8,060 nucleotides of DNA from Candidatus Minthomonas equi (GTDB lineage: Bacteria > Bacteroidota > Bacteroidia > Bacteroidales > UBA932): positions 1-8,060 of the forward strand of contig JAGHUZ010000253.1 in assembly GCA_018064575.1 (NCBI GenBank), given 5' to 3'. Below the pieces are notes generated by a model that ran no database searches, had not been told where the DNA came from, and was given only the letters and a program-made list of their open reading frames with translations. A program made the translations under genes and the position numbers. Below, piece by piece: positions 1 to 7,553 of this stretch (the first letter of the stretch is position 1; every line of letters begins with the position of its first letter).

Positions 1-94
1 CATCTCCGACCTCCTTGAGACCTTCGAAATTTATACCCTTGACGACCTGTCCGTTCTTAACGTCAAGACAGGGAATTACCCGTTTAGCGACCAT
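1..94 (-). CDS. hisF: Imidazole glycerol phosphate synthase cyclase subunit HisF, N-terminal 31 residues (cut by window edge)
   Basis: HisF is the cyclase half of imidazole glycerol phosphate synthase. It takes ammonia from the HisH glutaminase and converts PRFAR to imidazole glycerol phosphate and AICAR in the cytoplasm. Only the first 31 codons are present. They read [12 protein letters not shown] and then [10 protein letters not shown], the strand beta-1 signature of the HisF (beta/alpha)8 barrel, with the catalytic acid-base aspartate at D11. The ATG at 92-94 lies inside the end of hisA, giving a 19-base overlap (76-94). A purine-rich GGAGG sits about 10 bases before this ATG and could serve as a ribosome binding site, although it also encodes hisA residues. 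The rest of the gene runs off the left edge. The identity is secure because of both sequence and position after hisA. Confidence 0.95.
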   Translation of the reverse strand, partial: MVAKRVIPCLDVKNGQVVKGINFEGLKEVGD

Positions 95-804
95 TTCCTG
101 ATATCCTCCAAACTTATCCGCCCCTCATAAATCGCCTTGCCGACTATAACCTTCGGCATACCCAGTTCATCAAGGCGGACTATATCATCCATTGAACTTA
201 TACCACCGCTTGCGGTGAACACCACCTGCGGAAACTCTTCCTGCAGTCTGCGATACAATTCAAAAGACGGTCCCTGCAACATCCCGTCGCGGGAGATGTC
301 GGTGCAAATCACGTATTTCAAACCATTGGGCAGAAAGAGGTTAATCTGTTCCGAAACAGTCAAAGCCGCACACTCTCTCCACCCCTTCACGGCAACGGTT
401 TCGTTCCTGACATCGGAACCGAGCAATATCTTTTCGGCACCGAACCCCAGCAGCCACGCACGGAACAGTTCCGGTTTCAAGGCGGCCACACTGCCTACGA
501 TGGTCTGAGTGGCACCGGCATCAAACGCTGACTTCAAGGCATCCGCATCAGCGATACCTCCACCCCACTCTATTTCAAGACCTGACCTGACAGCTATCTG
601 CTCGAGAGTATGGAGATTAATCGGACGGGCCTCGGAAGCACCATCCAAATCGACCATATGAATGCGCCGCACTCCACTGTCGGCATACTGCAGGGACATA
701 TCGAGCGGGGAGGCATCATACACCTTAGTCGAAGTATAGTCACCCTTGGTCAGACGGACGCAACGCCCGCCCATTATATCAATTGCAGGAACTATCTCTA
801 TCAT
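76..804 (-). CDS. hisA: ProFAR isomerase HisA (phosphoribosylformimino-5-aminoimidazole carboxamide ribotide isomerase)
   Basis: HisA performs the Amadori rearrangement of ProFAR to PRFAR, the fourth step of histidine synthesis. The 242-residue length is normal for this (beta/alpha)8-barrel enzyme. Visible family marks are [13 protein letters not shown] near the N-terminus with the catalytic base D9, HMVDLDGA at 49-56, the first phosphate-binding loop EWGGGI at 79-84, D131 in [16 protein letters not shown] at 168-175 where a second catalytic Asp usually lies, and the second phosphate-binding part ASGGIS at 198-203. The ATG at 802-804 overlaps the hisH stop as ATGA (801-804), and the stop at 76-78 lies inside hisF. 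This fits translational coupling in the operon. No Shine-Dalgarno sequence precedes the start. It is distinguished from HisF by the PAIDI start and the TDISRDG motif. Confidence 0.97.
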   Translation of the reverse strand: MIEIVPAIDIMGGRCVRLTKGDYTSTKVYDASPLDMSLQYADSGVRRIHMVDLDGASEARPINLHTLEQIAVRSGLEIEWGGGIADADALKSAFDAGATQTIVGSVAALKPELFRAWLLGFGAEKILLGSDVRNETVAVKGWRECAALTVSEQINLFLPNGLKYVICTDISRDGMLQGPSFELYRRLQEEFPQVVFTASGGISSMDDIVRLDELGMPKVIVGKAIYEGRISLEDIRKWSLNG

Positions 805-1388
805 AATGCAAGAAAGTTTTCAAGTATCTTTTCTCCTATGCCGCCGCTTTTCTCAGGATGAAACTGGGTACCATAAAAATTCTCATATTTAAGAGCTGCA
901 CTGAAAAGTGTCTTTCCGTGGCGGCAAGTGGCTATCGTATCTGTACAGAGTCCCGGATAATAGGAGTGGACGAAATATACGAAACTGCCTTCATCGATAC
1001 TTTTGAAAAGTTTGCTGTCGAGGTTCGAGATACTGTTCCATCCCATATGGGGAACTTTGACGTCCGGTTCACAAGAGAATCTGCACACATCGCAGTCGAA
1101 CAAACCCATACATTCCGCATCACCCTCTTCCGAATGCCGACACATAAGCTGCATACCGACACAGATACCAAGAACGGGTTTGCGCAAACCTTTAATAACA
1201 TCCACCAGTCCCTTGTTCCTGAGACTGTTCATCGCTTCCGCTGCATTTCCCACACCGGGTAGAATCACCTTCGAAGCAGTTCTGATACTTCCCGGGTCGG
1301 CACTGAGTTCGAACTCCGCACCGATTCTTCGCAAAGCATTCATCACCGACTTGATATTTCCGGCATCGTAATCAACTATAGCTATCAT
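801..1388 (-). CDS. hisH: Imidazole glycerol phosphate synthase glutaminase subunit HisH
   Basis: HisH is a class I glutamine amidotransferase that hydrolyses glutamine and channels ammonia to HisF, its partner encoded two genes downstream. At 195 residues it has the usual length. It begins [11 protein letters not shown], contains LPGVGN at 43-48 (oxyanion region), the nucleophile C76 in [15 protein letters not shown] at 113-118, HSYY at 141-144, and the rest of the catalytic triad H177 and E179 in FHPEKSG. Six cysteines fall between residues 76 and 106 (76, 83, 93, 99, 102, 106), more than I would expect in this family; only C76 is known to be catalytic. The start overlaps the hisB stop as ATGA (1385-1388), and an AAGGA stretch lies about 5 bases before it, although that stretch also encodes the end of HisB. 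Confidence 0.97.
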   Translation of the reverse strand: MIAIVDYDAGNIKSVMNALRRIGAEFELSADPGSIRTASKVILPGVGNAAEAMNSLRNKGLVDVIKGLRKPVLGICVGMQLMCRHSEEGDAECMGLFDCDVCRFSCEPDVKVPHMGWNSISNLDSKLFKSIDEGSFVYFVHSYYPGLCTDTIATCRHGKTLFSAALKYENFYGTQFHPEKSGGIGEKILENFLAL

Positions 1389-2443
1389 AACATTCCTTTG
1401 CTGGATGGAAGTTCATAACTGAAAACATTTCTGCGGGCAGCCTGCCTCAAGGAACGGGCGAAAGCCTTGAAAATGGCCTCGGCGATATGATGATTGTTTT
1501 CCCCTGCCGTCTCCACGCGAAGATTACACTTCGCCGCATCGCAGAATGACTTGAAAAAATGCCTGAACATCTCCGTAGGGACATCTCCGACATATTCGCG
1601 GGTAAATACGACATCCCAGACCAATTCACTCCTACCTCCGAAGTCGAGCAGCACCAGAGCGGCACTTTCATCCATAGGAAGGGCAAATCCGTAGCGTTCT
1701 ATTCCACGCTTGTCTCCAAGAGCCTTGAGTACAGCTTCCCCAAGAGCGATTCCTATATCCTCTATAGTATGATGTTCATCCACTTCCAAGTCGCCCTTGC
1801 ACTTCACTACGAGAGATATTCCACCGTGGTGTACAAGTTGGGAGAGCATATGATTCAGAAATTTCAGACCTGAGTCAATACAGGATTCACCATTGCCGTC
1901 CAGGTCCAGACGGACGTATATATCAGTTTCCGCAGTCTTACGGGCGATGACAGCACTGCGCGCACTGCTGCGTATTTCCTCCACTATCTGAGTCCAATCC
2001 AGTTCTCCCAATCTGAGACCGCGCGCACCGATATTGTCGGCGAGCTGCATATCTGTATCACGGTCACCGATAACGAAGGAAGCCCCCATATCATAACTGC
2101 CGTCAAGATACTTCCCCAACATACCGGTACGTGGCTTGCGGGTAGGAGCATTGTCCTCAGGAAAACTCTTGTCTATGAGTATATCATCAAAGGTGACACC
2201 TTCACCCTCCAGTGTCTTTAGCATAAGATTATGAGTGGGCAGAAAGGCATCCCAGGGATATGAGTCAGTTCCGAGGCCGTCCTGATTCGAAACCATCACG
2301 ATTTCATAACCGAGTCCCGTCACAGCCTTCAGGCCGGAAATAGCGCCCGGCACAAACTCGAATTTCTCAAAGGAGTCTATCTGTTCATCAAGCGGTTCAG
2401 ACAGAATAGTACCGTCTCTATCTACGAATATCACCTTTTTCAT
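1385..2443 (-). CDS. hisB: Bifunctional histidinol-phosphatase / imidazoleglycerol-phosphate dehydratase HisB
   Basis: This fusion protein catalyses two non-consecutive steps: dehydration of imidazole glycerol phosphate and dephosphorylation of histidinol phosphate. The 352 residues match the roughly 355 of the E. coli type. Residues 1 to about 165 are a HAD-superfamily phosphatase with DRDGT at 8-12 (nucleophile D8, acid-base D10), SNQDG at 52-56, TRKPRTG at 101-107 and the Mg-binding GDRDTD at 126-131. Residues from about 168 to 352 are the dehydratase, with two metal-binding motifs, DEHHTIED at 222-229 and [12 protein letters not shown] at 317-328. Two oddities are noted. The phosphatase domain contains no cysteine at all (the first is C188), so the zinc cluster of the E. 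coli enzyme cannot be formed. The usual DHML of the dehydratase reads NHML at 197-200. The start lies 26 bases inside the end of hisC. Confidence 0.96.
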   Translation of the reverse strand: MKKVIFVDRDGTILSEPLDEQIDSFEKFEFVPGAISGLKAVTGLGYEIVMVSNQDGLGTDSYPWDAFLPTHNLMLKTLEGEGVTFDDILIDKSFPEDNAPTRKPRTGMLGKYLDGSYDMGASFVIGDRDTDMQLADNIGARGLRLGELDWTQIVEEIRSSARSAVIARKTAETDIYVRLDLDGNGESCIDSGLKFLNHMLSQLVHHGGISLVVKCKGDLEVDEHHTIEDIGIALGEAVLKALGDKRGIERYGFALPMDESAALVLLDFGGRSELVWDVVFTREYVGDVPTEMFRHFFKSFCDAAKCNLRVETAGENNHHIAEAIFKAFARSLRQAARRNVFSYELPSSKGML

Positions 2444-3470
2444 AATCGCAAAGTGATTTTAAGAGTTTGTCGTTTTCTTCAGGCAAGCCAATAGTGATAC
2501 GCAGGCATCCTGTGCAGCCTGCGACCTTACTGCGATTGCGGACTATGATTCCGTCCGCTATCAAATGCTCATAGAGCCCGTCTGCGTCATCCACCTTGAC
2601 AAGGATGAAGTTCGCCTCGCTGGGATATACCTTGCGTACAAAAGCGAATCCCGGCAGAGCAGCAGCGATACGTGCACGTTGCGCCACTGTTTCAGCCACA
2701 TAGATATCAATAGGCGATTCCAGCGCTTTCAAAGCTAGTTTTTGAGTGGATGCATTGATATTGTACGGATATTTAACCATCATCATAAACTTGATGATAC
2801 AGGGATTCGAAAATGCAAGTCCGAGTCGCAGGGCGGCCAAACCACGTGCCTTGGAAAATGTCTGGAGCACTACCAGATTAGGATACCTGTCTATGCTGCC
2901 GATAAGGCTGGGAACGGAGCAGAAATCTATATAGGCCTCATCCACGACCACTATCCCATTAAAGCGCTTCAACACTTCGAAAACGGTTTCATTCGAAAAG
3001 GCGTTACCTGAAGGATTGTTGGGACTGCAAAGGAAAAGTACCTTCGTATTGGAATCGCAAGCGGCAAGCAGGTTGTCCACCGGCAGCGAGAAATCTTCAT
3101 TCAAATTAACTTCCCGCATTTCGATGTCATTTATTTCAGCCGAGACCTTGTACATTCCATAACTTGGAGCAATGGCCACCGCATTATCTATGCCCGGAAT
3201 GCAGAAAATCCTGAATATCAAATCTATGGCTTCATCCGAGCCGTTACCTGAAAATATTTTTTCCGCTTTGACGCCCTTAATGTGCGCGAGTTTCTCCCTG
3301 AGTGCAGTCTGACGCGGGTCCGGATAACGGTTCCATCCGGTCGGATAAGGACTTTCATTGGCATCAAGAAATACACCAAGAGTACCATTATACTCATCCC
3401 TCGCTGTGGAATAGGGACATAACTTGCGTATATTCGGGCGCACAAGCGCCTCAATGTCTTTACTTTTCAT
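2418..3470 (-). CDS. hisC: Histidinol-phosphate aminotransferase HisC
   Basis: HisC is a PLP-dependent fold-type I aminotransferase that converts imidazole acetol phosphate to histidinol phosphate with glutamate as amino donor. The 350 residues are typical. Visible family features are LDANESPYP at 35-43, the cofactor-phosphate loop SGNGSDE at 74-80, the SPNNPSG motif at 149-155, D177 in VVVDEAY which pairs with the pyridine nitrogen, the PLP-binding lysine K207 in [14 protein letters not shown], and R324 in CLRITIG for substrate carboxylate or phosphate contact. It lies between hisD and hisB and overlaps both, by 11 bases (3460-3470) and 26 bases (2418-2443). Position and motifs separate it from other class I/II aminotransferases such as CobD or aspartate aminotransferase. 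No Shine-Dalgarno sequence is seen. Confidence 0.96.
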   Translation of the reverse strand: MKSKDIEALVRPNIRKLCPYSTARDEYNGTLGVFLDANESPYPTGWNRYPDPRQTALREKLAHIKGVKAEKIFSGNGSDEAIDLIFRIFCIPGIDNAVAIAPSYGMYKVSAEINDIEMREVNLNEDFSLPVDNLLAACDSNTKVLFLCSPNNPSGNAFSNETVFEVLKRFNGIVVVDEAYIDFCSVPSLIGSIDRYPNLVVLQTFSKARGLAALRLGLAFSNPCIIKFMMMVKYPYNINASTQKLALKALESPIDIYVAETVAQRARIAAALPGFAFVRKVYPSEANFILVKVDDADGLYEHLIADGIIVRNRSKVAGCTGCLRITIGLPEENDKLLKSLCDYEKGDIRR

Positions 3471-4740
3471 TGACTCTGACTTTTACTGCATCGGCGTGCG
3501 CCTGCAGTCCTTCGGCCTCGGCCATCGCCACTATTGTCCCCGAGAGGCCTTCAAGTCCCTCGCGGGTGTCTTCCTGTATGGTCATCTTTCTGATGAAACT
3601 GTCTATATTGACACCGCTGTAAGAATGTGCCCAGGCACAGGTGGGAAGGGTGTGATTAGTACCGGATGCATAATCTCCAGCGCTTTCAGGAGTGTAAGCA
3701 CCTACAAACACACTGCCGGCCGAGGTGATACGGTCAGCGATGCGCCAAGGTTCTGCGGTGGACACTATCAGGTGTTCGGGGGCATAGCAGTCCGCAAACG
3801 TGAGAATATCATCTTCACTTTCAAAGACCACAGACCGGCTCTTTTCCAAAGCAGCCTCTGCAAACTCCGCTCGGCCAAGCGTCCTGATTTGACGGCGGAG
3901 TTCAATTTCAACGGCCGATACCACTTCCACGGAGGTACAGACCAGCATAACCTGACTGTCGCGACCGTGTTCCGCCTGTGACAGCAGGTCTGCCGCCACG
4001 AAGGAGGCATCGGACGTTCCATCAGCTATCACCATAACTTCAGACGGTCCGGCAGGCATATCTATGGCCACAACACTGCCTCCCAGCAACTGTTTCGCTG
4101 TGGTGACGTACTGATTACCCGGGCCGAAAATCTTGTCAACCTTTTCTATAGTCCCGGTGCCGTACGCCATCGCTGCAATGGCCTGCGCACCACCGACTTC
4201 ATATATCTTATCTATGCCGCAGAAAGATGCAGTGTAAAGTACCTCCGGCGCTATTTTTCCGTTTTTCCCGGCAGGAGTGCACAATATCACTTCACGACAG
4301 CCGGCAATACTGGCGGGGATGGCAAGCATAAGCACCGTAGAGAAAAGAGGAGCGGTGCCTCCGGGGATATACAGACCCACTTTCTGAATGGGTACAGGTT
4401 TCTGGTAACAGCGAACCCCACGGGTCGTTTCAATCTCAATCGCTGAAGGCATCTGAGCTTCGTGAAAGGTGCGTATATTAGCTGCAGCTTTGGAGATGGC
4501 TGCCTTTACAACATCTGGAACCTGTGTTTCCGCCTCAGCGATGGCTTCATCACTGACCCGGATGCTCTCCGGTCTGCGGCCGTCAATTTCTTCGGCAAGG
4601 TCGAGGATGGCTTTGTCACCCAGTTCGCGAACACTGTCTATGATTCTGCGGACTCTGCCGGCGACTACAGGGTCACTGTCGGATGGGCGCCTGCACAGGG
4701 TCGCCCACATACTCCTGTCCGGTTCAATATAAATATTCAT
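3460..4740 (-). CDS. hisD: Histidinol dehydrogenase HisD
   Basis: HisD is the zinc-dependent NAD enzyme that oxidises histidinol via histidinal to histidine, the last two steps of the pathway. The 426 residues are a full-length enzyme. The family signature is well kept: GLYIPGGTAPLFSTVLM at 122-138, GGAQAIAAMAYGT at 183-195, FGPGNQYV at 205-212, and DMPAGPSE at 227-234. The zinc ligands correspond to Q255 and H258 (SQAEHG), D356 (SAGDYASG) and H415 near the C-terminus. The catalytic pair is E322-H323 in APEHL. TNHTLPT at 361-367 is also conserved. The ATG at 4738-4740 comes 5 bases after the hisG stop, and the TAA at 3460-3462 lies inside hisC. There is no sign of truncation or a missing catalytic residue. 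Confidence 0.97.
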   Translation of the reverse strand: MNIYIEPDRSMWATLCRRPSDSDPVVAGRVRRIIDSVRELGDKAILDLAEEIDGRRPESIRVSDEAIAEAETQVPDVVKAAISKAAANIRTFHEAQMPSAIEIETTRGVRCYQKPVPIQKVGLYIPGGTAPLFSTVLMLAIPASIAGCREVILCTPAGKNGKIAPEVLYTASFCGIDKIYEVGGAQAIAAMAYGTGTIEKVDKIFGPGNQYVTTAKQLLGGSVVAIDMPAGPSEVMVIADGTSDASFVAADLLSQAEHGRDSQVMLVCTSVEVVSAVEIELRRQIRTLGRAEFAEAALEKSRSVVFESEDDILTFADCYAPEHLIVSTAEPWRIADRITSAGSVFVGAYTPESAGDYASGTNHTLPTCAWAHSYSGVNIDSFIRKMTIQEDTREGLEGLSGTIVAMAEAEGLQAHADAVKVRVNEK

Positions 4741-4745
4741 ACGAA

Positions 4746-5597
4746 CTATGGTATTATCTTGTCAACGCTCAACACCAGTATACCTTCGGCACCTATAGAC
4801 TTCAACTGGTGAATTTTTTCCCAGAGACGGTCAGCATTGACCACGGAATGCATAGAACACCAGCCTTTCGCCGCAAGCGGCATTACTGTCGGACTGCGCA
4901 TAGCCGGAAGAATCCTGATGGCCTCATCCACGACATCCTCCGGCAGGTTCATAAGGATATACTTCTGTCCCCTGCTCACCTTGACGGAATCCAGACGGAA
5001 GAGTATTTCATCCAGGGATTCTCTGTCCTCATCGGAAAGCTTGCCACTGCTTATGAGGACAGCTTCGGAGAAGAATACCTTCTCCACCTCCTTGAGTCCG
5101 TTGGAGACAAGGGATCCGCCTGTAGAAACGATATCAAAGATGGCATCCGCTATTCCCGCGGCGGGTGCTATTTCGACGGAACCTGTAATAACCTCTATAT
5201 CTGCCTTGACACCTTTCCCGGGGAGAAACTTCCTGAGAATATTGGGATAGGAGGTAGCGATACGCTTGCCGTTGAAATAGTCAGGACCGTCATACTGCTC
5301 TGTTTTAGGTATGGCGAGCGAGATGCGGCAGACACCGAATCCCAATTTGGCCTCTACAGTCACATCAAAGCCCTTTTCCTCCACTTCGTTGAGACCCACG
5401 ATACCGAGGGATGCGGTTCCGGTCGGAACCACCTGCGGAATATCGTCATCCCTCATATAAAGCACCTCCAGTGGAAAATTTGCTGATTTTGAAATGAATT
5501 TCCTCTTGGAATCATCCACGGAAATTCCGATTTCCCGTAACAGGGAAGCACAATCTTCGTTGAGACGGCCCTTCGATTGAATCGCTAAACGTAACAT
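4746..5597 (-). CDS. hisG: ATP phosphoribosyltransferase HisG, long form
   Basis: HisG joins ATP and PRPP to phosphoribosyl-ATP, the committed and feedback-controlled step of histidine synthesis. The ATG at 5595-5597 is chosen because the protein then begins MLRLAIQSKGRL, the standard family N-terminus. A longer reading from a TTG at 5664-5666 would add 23 residues that overlap exbD and resemble nothing in HisG. The resulting 283 residues make it the long form: two periplasmic-binding-like lobes carry the catalytic site, with the PRPP loop EIAPAAGIADAIFDIVSTG at 142-160, and residues from about 205 to 283 form the ACT-like regulatory domain that binds histidine. A separate HisZ is therefore not needed. 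It is the first his gene, 19 bases after exbD. That gap is AT-rich, with no ribosome binding site, leader peptide or attenuator. Confidence 0.96.
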   Translation of the reverse strand: MLRLAIQSKGRLNEDCASLLREIGISVDDSKRKFISKSANFPLEVLYMRDDDIPQVVPTGTASLGIVGLNEVEEKGFDVTVEAKLGFGVCRISLAIPKTEQYDGPDYFNGKRIATSYPNILRKFLPGKGVKADIEVITGSVEIAPAAGIADAIFDIVSTGGSLVSNGLKEVEKVFFSEAVLISSGKLSDEDRESLDEILFRLDSVKVSRGQKYILMNLPEDVVDEAIRILPAMRSPTVMPLAAKGWCSMHSVVNADRLWEKIHQLKSIGAEGILVLSVDKIIP

Positions 5598-5616
5598 ATA
5601 ATTAAAAATCTGTTTT

Positions 5617-6030
5617 CTACTCCGGTGAAGTGGCCAGAATGACTTTATACTTATTATGCTTGGCAATGTTCATCAGGTCCACCACCTGCTCGATGGGTAC
5701 TGTCTTGTCGGCATAGATGGAGAAAGTCGGATCATCTGAATCACGCAGCAGTTCATCCAACGCCCCTTCAACTTCCGAGAACTGAATCGGCTTGGCTGAA
5801 CCATTGATATGATAGGTAAACGTATTGTTGGCAGGATAGTGCTTGATGGATACCGAAACGGTGGCCTTGTCCGAAATCTGATTGGTGCTTTTAGGAAGGA
5901 GCAGTTTCAGAGCGTTCGGATTAATCAGCGTGGATGTCACCAGAAAAAATATAAGCAGCAGAAATACGATATCGGTCATCGACGACATCGAAAAAGCGGC
6001 ATCCGTCTTGGTAGTGCGTTTGATAGCCAT
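5617..6030 (-). CDS. exbD: ExbD/TolR-family proton-channel subunit
   Basis: ExbD/TolR proteins join ExbB/TolQ in an inner-membrane complex that uses the proton gradient to power TonB- or Tol-dependent work on the outer membrane. The 137 residues have the family layout: a short cytoplasmic N-terminus (1-16), one transmembrane helix at about 17-36 with the conserved proton-carrying aspartate D20 in SMTDIVFLLLIFFLVTS, then a periplasmic domain with the typical C-terminal pattern of YADKTVPIEQVVDLM at 105-119 and a KYKVILATSPE end. The gene lies 3 bases after exbB and 19 bases before hisG. No TonB- or TolA-like gene follows, so the partner must be encoded elsewhere. ExbD and TolR cannot be separated on sequence alone; the symbol is used in the family sense. 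Confidence 0.9.
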   Translation of the reverse strand: MAIKRTTKTDAAFSMSSMTDIVFLLLIFFLVTSTLINPNALKLLLPKSTNQISDKATVSVSIKHYPANNTFTYHINGSAKPIQFSEVEGALDELLRDSDDPTFSIYADKTVPIEQVVDLMNIAKHNKYKVILATSPE

Positions 6031-6033
6031 AGC

Positions 6034-6723
6034 CTATTTTTTCTTCTTTTCTCCGGATGGTTCATAAAGCATATCCATAAACTCTATGGTCACCGATTCC
6101 ATCTGGAACACGAGGTCGGATATACGGGATGTCAGGAAGTTATAACCGAAGTAAGCGATAATGCCGACGAACAGACCACCTACGGTAGTGAGCATAGCCT
6201 CATAGATACCTCCGGAAAGAAGGGTGATATCGACATTCGAACCTGCCTGAGACATATTGAAAAATGCCCTTATCATACCAGTTACTGTACCGAGGAAACC
6301 TATCATCGGCGCTCCTCCGGAGATGGTCGCCAGAATGGGCAGTCCCCTTTCAAGCCGTGCCACTTCTACGTTACCCATATTTTCAATGGAGGCCTGGATA
6401 TCAGGGAGGGGCCTTCCAAGTCTTTCGATACCCTTTTCTATAAGTCGCGCAATGGTGGTATCATCCTTTCTGCACAGGGTCAGAGCATCTTCTATCTTTC
6501 CCTCCGCTATCCGGTCGTGAATTTTCTTCATGAATTTTCTGTTGATATTGGACGATTTGCGAATCTCCCAGAATTTTTCACCGAAAATGTAAATGGCCAG
6601 AAACGAAAGAAGCAGCAGGACGAGCATCAGCCATCCACCCTTGGCCGCCATTCCTATGAGCGAAAAGCTCTCGGTAGCTGTCTCTTCTATTAGGACTTCA
6701 GTCCCTTCAAGTAATAAAAGCAT
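6034..6723 (-). CDS. exbB: MotA/TolQ/ExbB-family proton-channel protein
   Basis: This is the multi-spanning stator subunit that pairs with the ExbD encoded immediately downstream. The 229-residue protein has a short N-terminal periplasmic part, a first transmembrane helix at about 30-48, a long cytoplasmic loop rich in charged residues (50-125), and two further helices at about 128-152 and 173-196. The family hallmarks are APMIGFLGTVTGMI at 138-151 and SGGIYEAMLTTVGGLFVGI at 170-188. The C-terminus is a lysine run (KKKK). The start at 6721-6723 gives an N-terminus that begins with a hydrophobic run, and no better start is visible. It begins 9 bases after the truA stop, which suggests that truA, exbB and exbD share a transcript. 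ExbB versus TolQ is not decided by the sequence. Confidence 0.9.
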   Translation of the reverse strand: MLLLLEGTEVLIEETATESFSLIGMAAKGGWLMLVLLLLSFLAIYIFGEKFWEIRKSSNINRKFMKKIHDRIAEGKIEDALTLCRKDDTTIARLIEKGIERLGRPLPDIQASIENMGNVEVARLERGLPILATISGGAPMIGFLGTVTGMIRAFFNMSQAGSNVDITLLSGGIYEAMLTTVGGLFVGIIAYFGYNFLTSRISDLVFQMESVTIEFMDMLYEPSGEKKKK

Positions 6724-6732
6724 AATTATAGT

Positions 6733-7524
6733 TTATAAAATTGACATTAGTTTATATGGATATTCTATTCCCGTAAGAAACAATGCATTTCCCGGGACTG
6801 ACTGCCCTGCGGAGCAACGGTCTTTCTTCTCAAGCAGGTCCGGTATGGAGTCGGGATTCCTTTTCCCGCAGCCGACTTCGAGAAGTGTCCCCACTATTGC
6901 GCGGACCATATTCCTGAGGAATCTGTTCGCGCTTATTGTAAAAACCAGACGGTTATCCCCGCCCGCAGTGGTCATAGTCCCGTTCAGGGAACGTTCCCAT
7001 CGTGCCCGCGTAACAGTGCAGACGGAACTGGTATTACCTCCGTGAAGTTTTTCGAAGGAGCTGAAATCCCCTCTTATCAGCAGATGACCGGCCGCAGCGT
7101 TCATCAGTTCGAGATTCACTTCACGATAAAAAGGATAAGAGAATTCTGCCGCGAAAGGATCCTTGACAGTATGTACGAAATATTGATATGTGCGGCTGGT
7201 CGCATCAAACCTGGCGTGAGCATCATCAGCCACCCGATAAACATTATTCACCGTAATATCTGGTGGAAGGATGGCATTCATCTTATAAATGAACTCCATC
7301 GGGTCAGAAGTCAGAAGGCATTCCACGCAAGAGTCGAAATGAGCGATAAAATTGACAGCATTCACCCCTGCATCAGTACGTCCGGCACCGGTAACGGATG
7401 TGGCACATCCCAGCAGGATGGAGAGAGCACGCTCCATTTCTTCCTGAATGCTGGGACCATTCTTCTGAATCTGCCACCCGCAATAATGTGCCCCGCGATA
7501 CGATATAGAGATGAAATACCTCAT
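6733..7524 (-). CDS. truA: tRNA pseudouridine(38-40) synthase TruA
   Basis: TruA converts uridines 38, 39 and 40 of the tRNA anticodon arm to pseudouridine. The ATG at 7522-7524 is preferred because it gives MRYFISISYRGAHYCGWQ, the standard TruA N-terminus. A TTG eight codons upstream lies in the promoter-like AT-rich gap. The 263 residues are normal for the family. The catalytic aspartate is D51 in GAGRTDAGV. Y113 in SRTYQYFVH is the conserved active-site tyrosine. GDFSSF at 152-157 and NRFLRNMVRAIVGTLLEVG at 200-218 are family motifs. The residue after RTDAGV is asparagine (N55), where histidine is the usual family residue. The gene is probably the first of the truA-exbB-exbD-his transcript, preceded by a candidate promoter at 7546-7553. 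Confidence 0.95.
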   Translation of the reverse strand: MRYFISISYRGAHYCGWQIQKNGPSIQEEMERALSILLGCATSVTGAGRTDAGVNAVNFIAHFDSCVECLLTSDPMEFIYKMNAILPPDITVNNVYRVADDAHARFDATSRTYQYFVHTVKDPFAAEFSYPFYREVNLELMNAAAGHLLIRGDFSSFEKLHGGNTSSVCTVTRARWERSLNGTMTTAGGDNRLVFTISANRFLRNMVRAIVGTLLEVGCGKRNPDSIPDLLEKKDRCSAGQSVPGNALFLTGIEYPYKLMSIL

Positions 7525-7545
7525 CAAAAAAATCTTTTTAAAGTG

Positions 7546-7553
7546 CAAAATTA
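7546..7553 (-). promoter_or_regulatory. Candidate Bacteroidota-type -7 promoter element upstream of truA
   Basis: Read on the minus strand the gap contains TAATTTTG, an exact match to the TAnnTTTG -7 element known from Bacteroides-type primary sigma factor promoters. It ends 21 bases before the truA ATG, so a short untranslated leader would result. A good TTTG at the expected -33 distance is not seen; the nearest candidates (TTG at 7568-7570, CTTG at 7580-7583) are poorly spaced. AT-rich DNA gives such eight-base matches by chance fairly easily, so this is a candidate only. If real, it would drive truA and perhaps all genes down to hisF. Confidence 0.4.

Noticed and set aside
3424..3981. Plus-strand open frame of 185 codons opposite hisD and the start of hisC
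   Set aside because: The opposite strand encodes the conserved zinc and catalytic residues of HisD; the plus-strand product shows no family features.
4683..5486. Plus-strand open frame of 267 codons opposite hisG and the start of hisD
   Set aside because: It is antisense to well-supported hisG and hisD, with a low-complexity-like translation and no recognisable motif.
5598..5666. TTG-initiated 23-residue N-terminal extension of hisG
   Set aside because: It overlaps the end of exbD, has no similarity to HisG N-termini, and the ATG at 5597 gives the canonical start.
5641..5670. Sigma70-like boxes (TTGCCA, TATAAA) near the end of exbD as an internal hisG promoter
   Set aside because: The spacing is wrong and Bacteroidota primary promoters use a different consensus; no TAnnTTTG is present.
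5809..6693. Plus-strand open frame of 294 codons opposite exbB and exbD
   Set aside because: It lies entirely antisense to two genes with strong family motifs. Its translation is rich in His, Arg, Ser and Gly with no domain pattern. It is a shadow frame.
7526..7540. A/T-rich inverted repeat (AAAAAGATTTTT on the minus strand) as a terminator of the upstream gene
   Set aside because: The stem is only A-T pairs with a two-base loop and no GC-rich part, so it would not form a stable intrinsic terminator.
7525..7548. TTG-initiated 8-residue N-terminal extension of truA
   Set aside because: The start would lie within the candidate -7 element, and the ATG at 7524 gives the standard TruA N-terminus.
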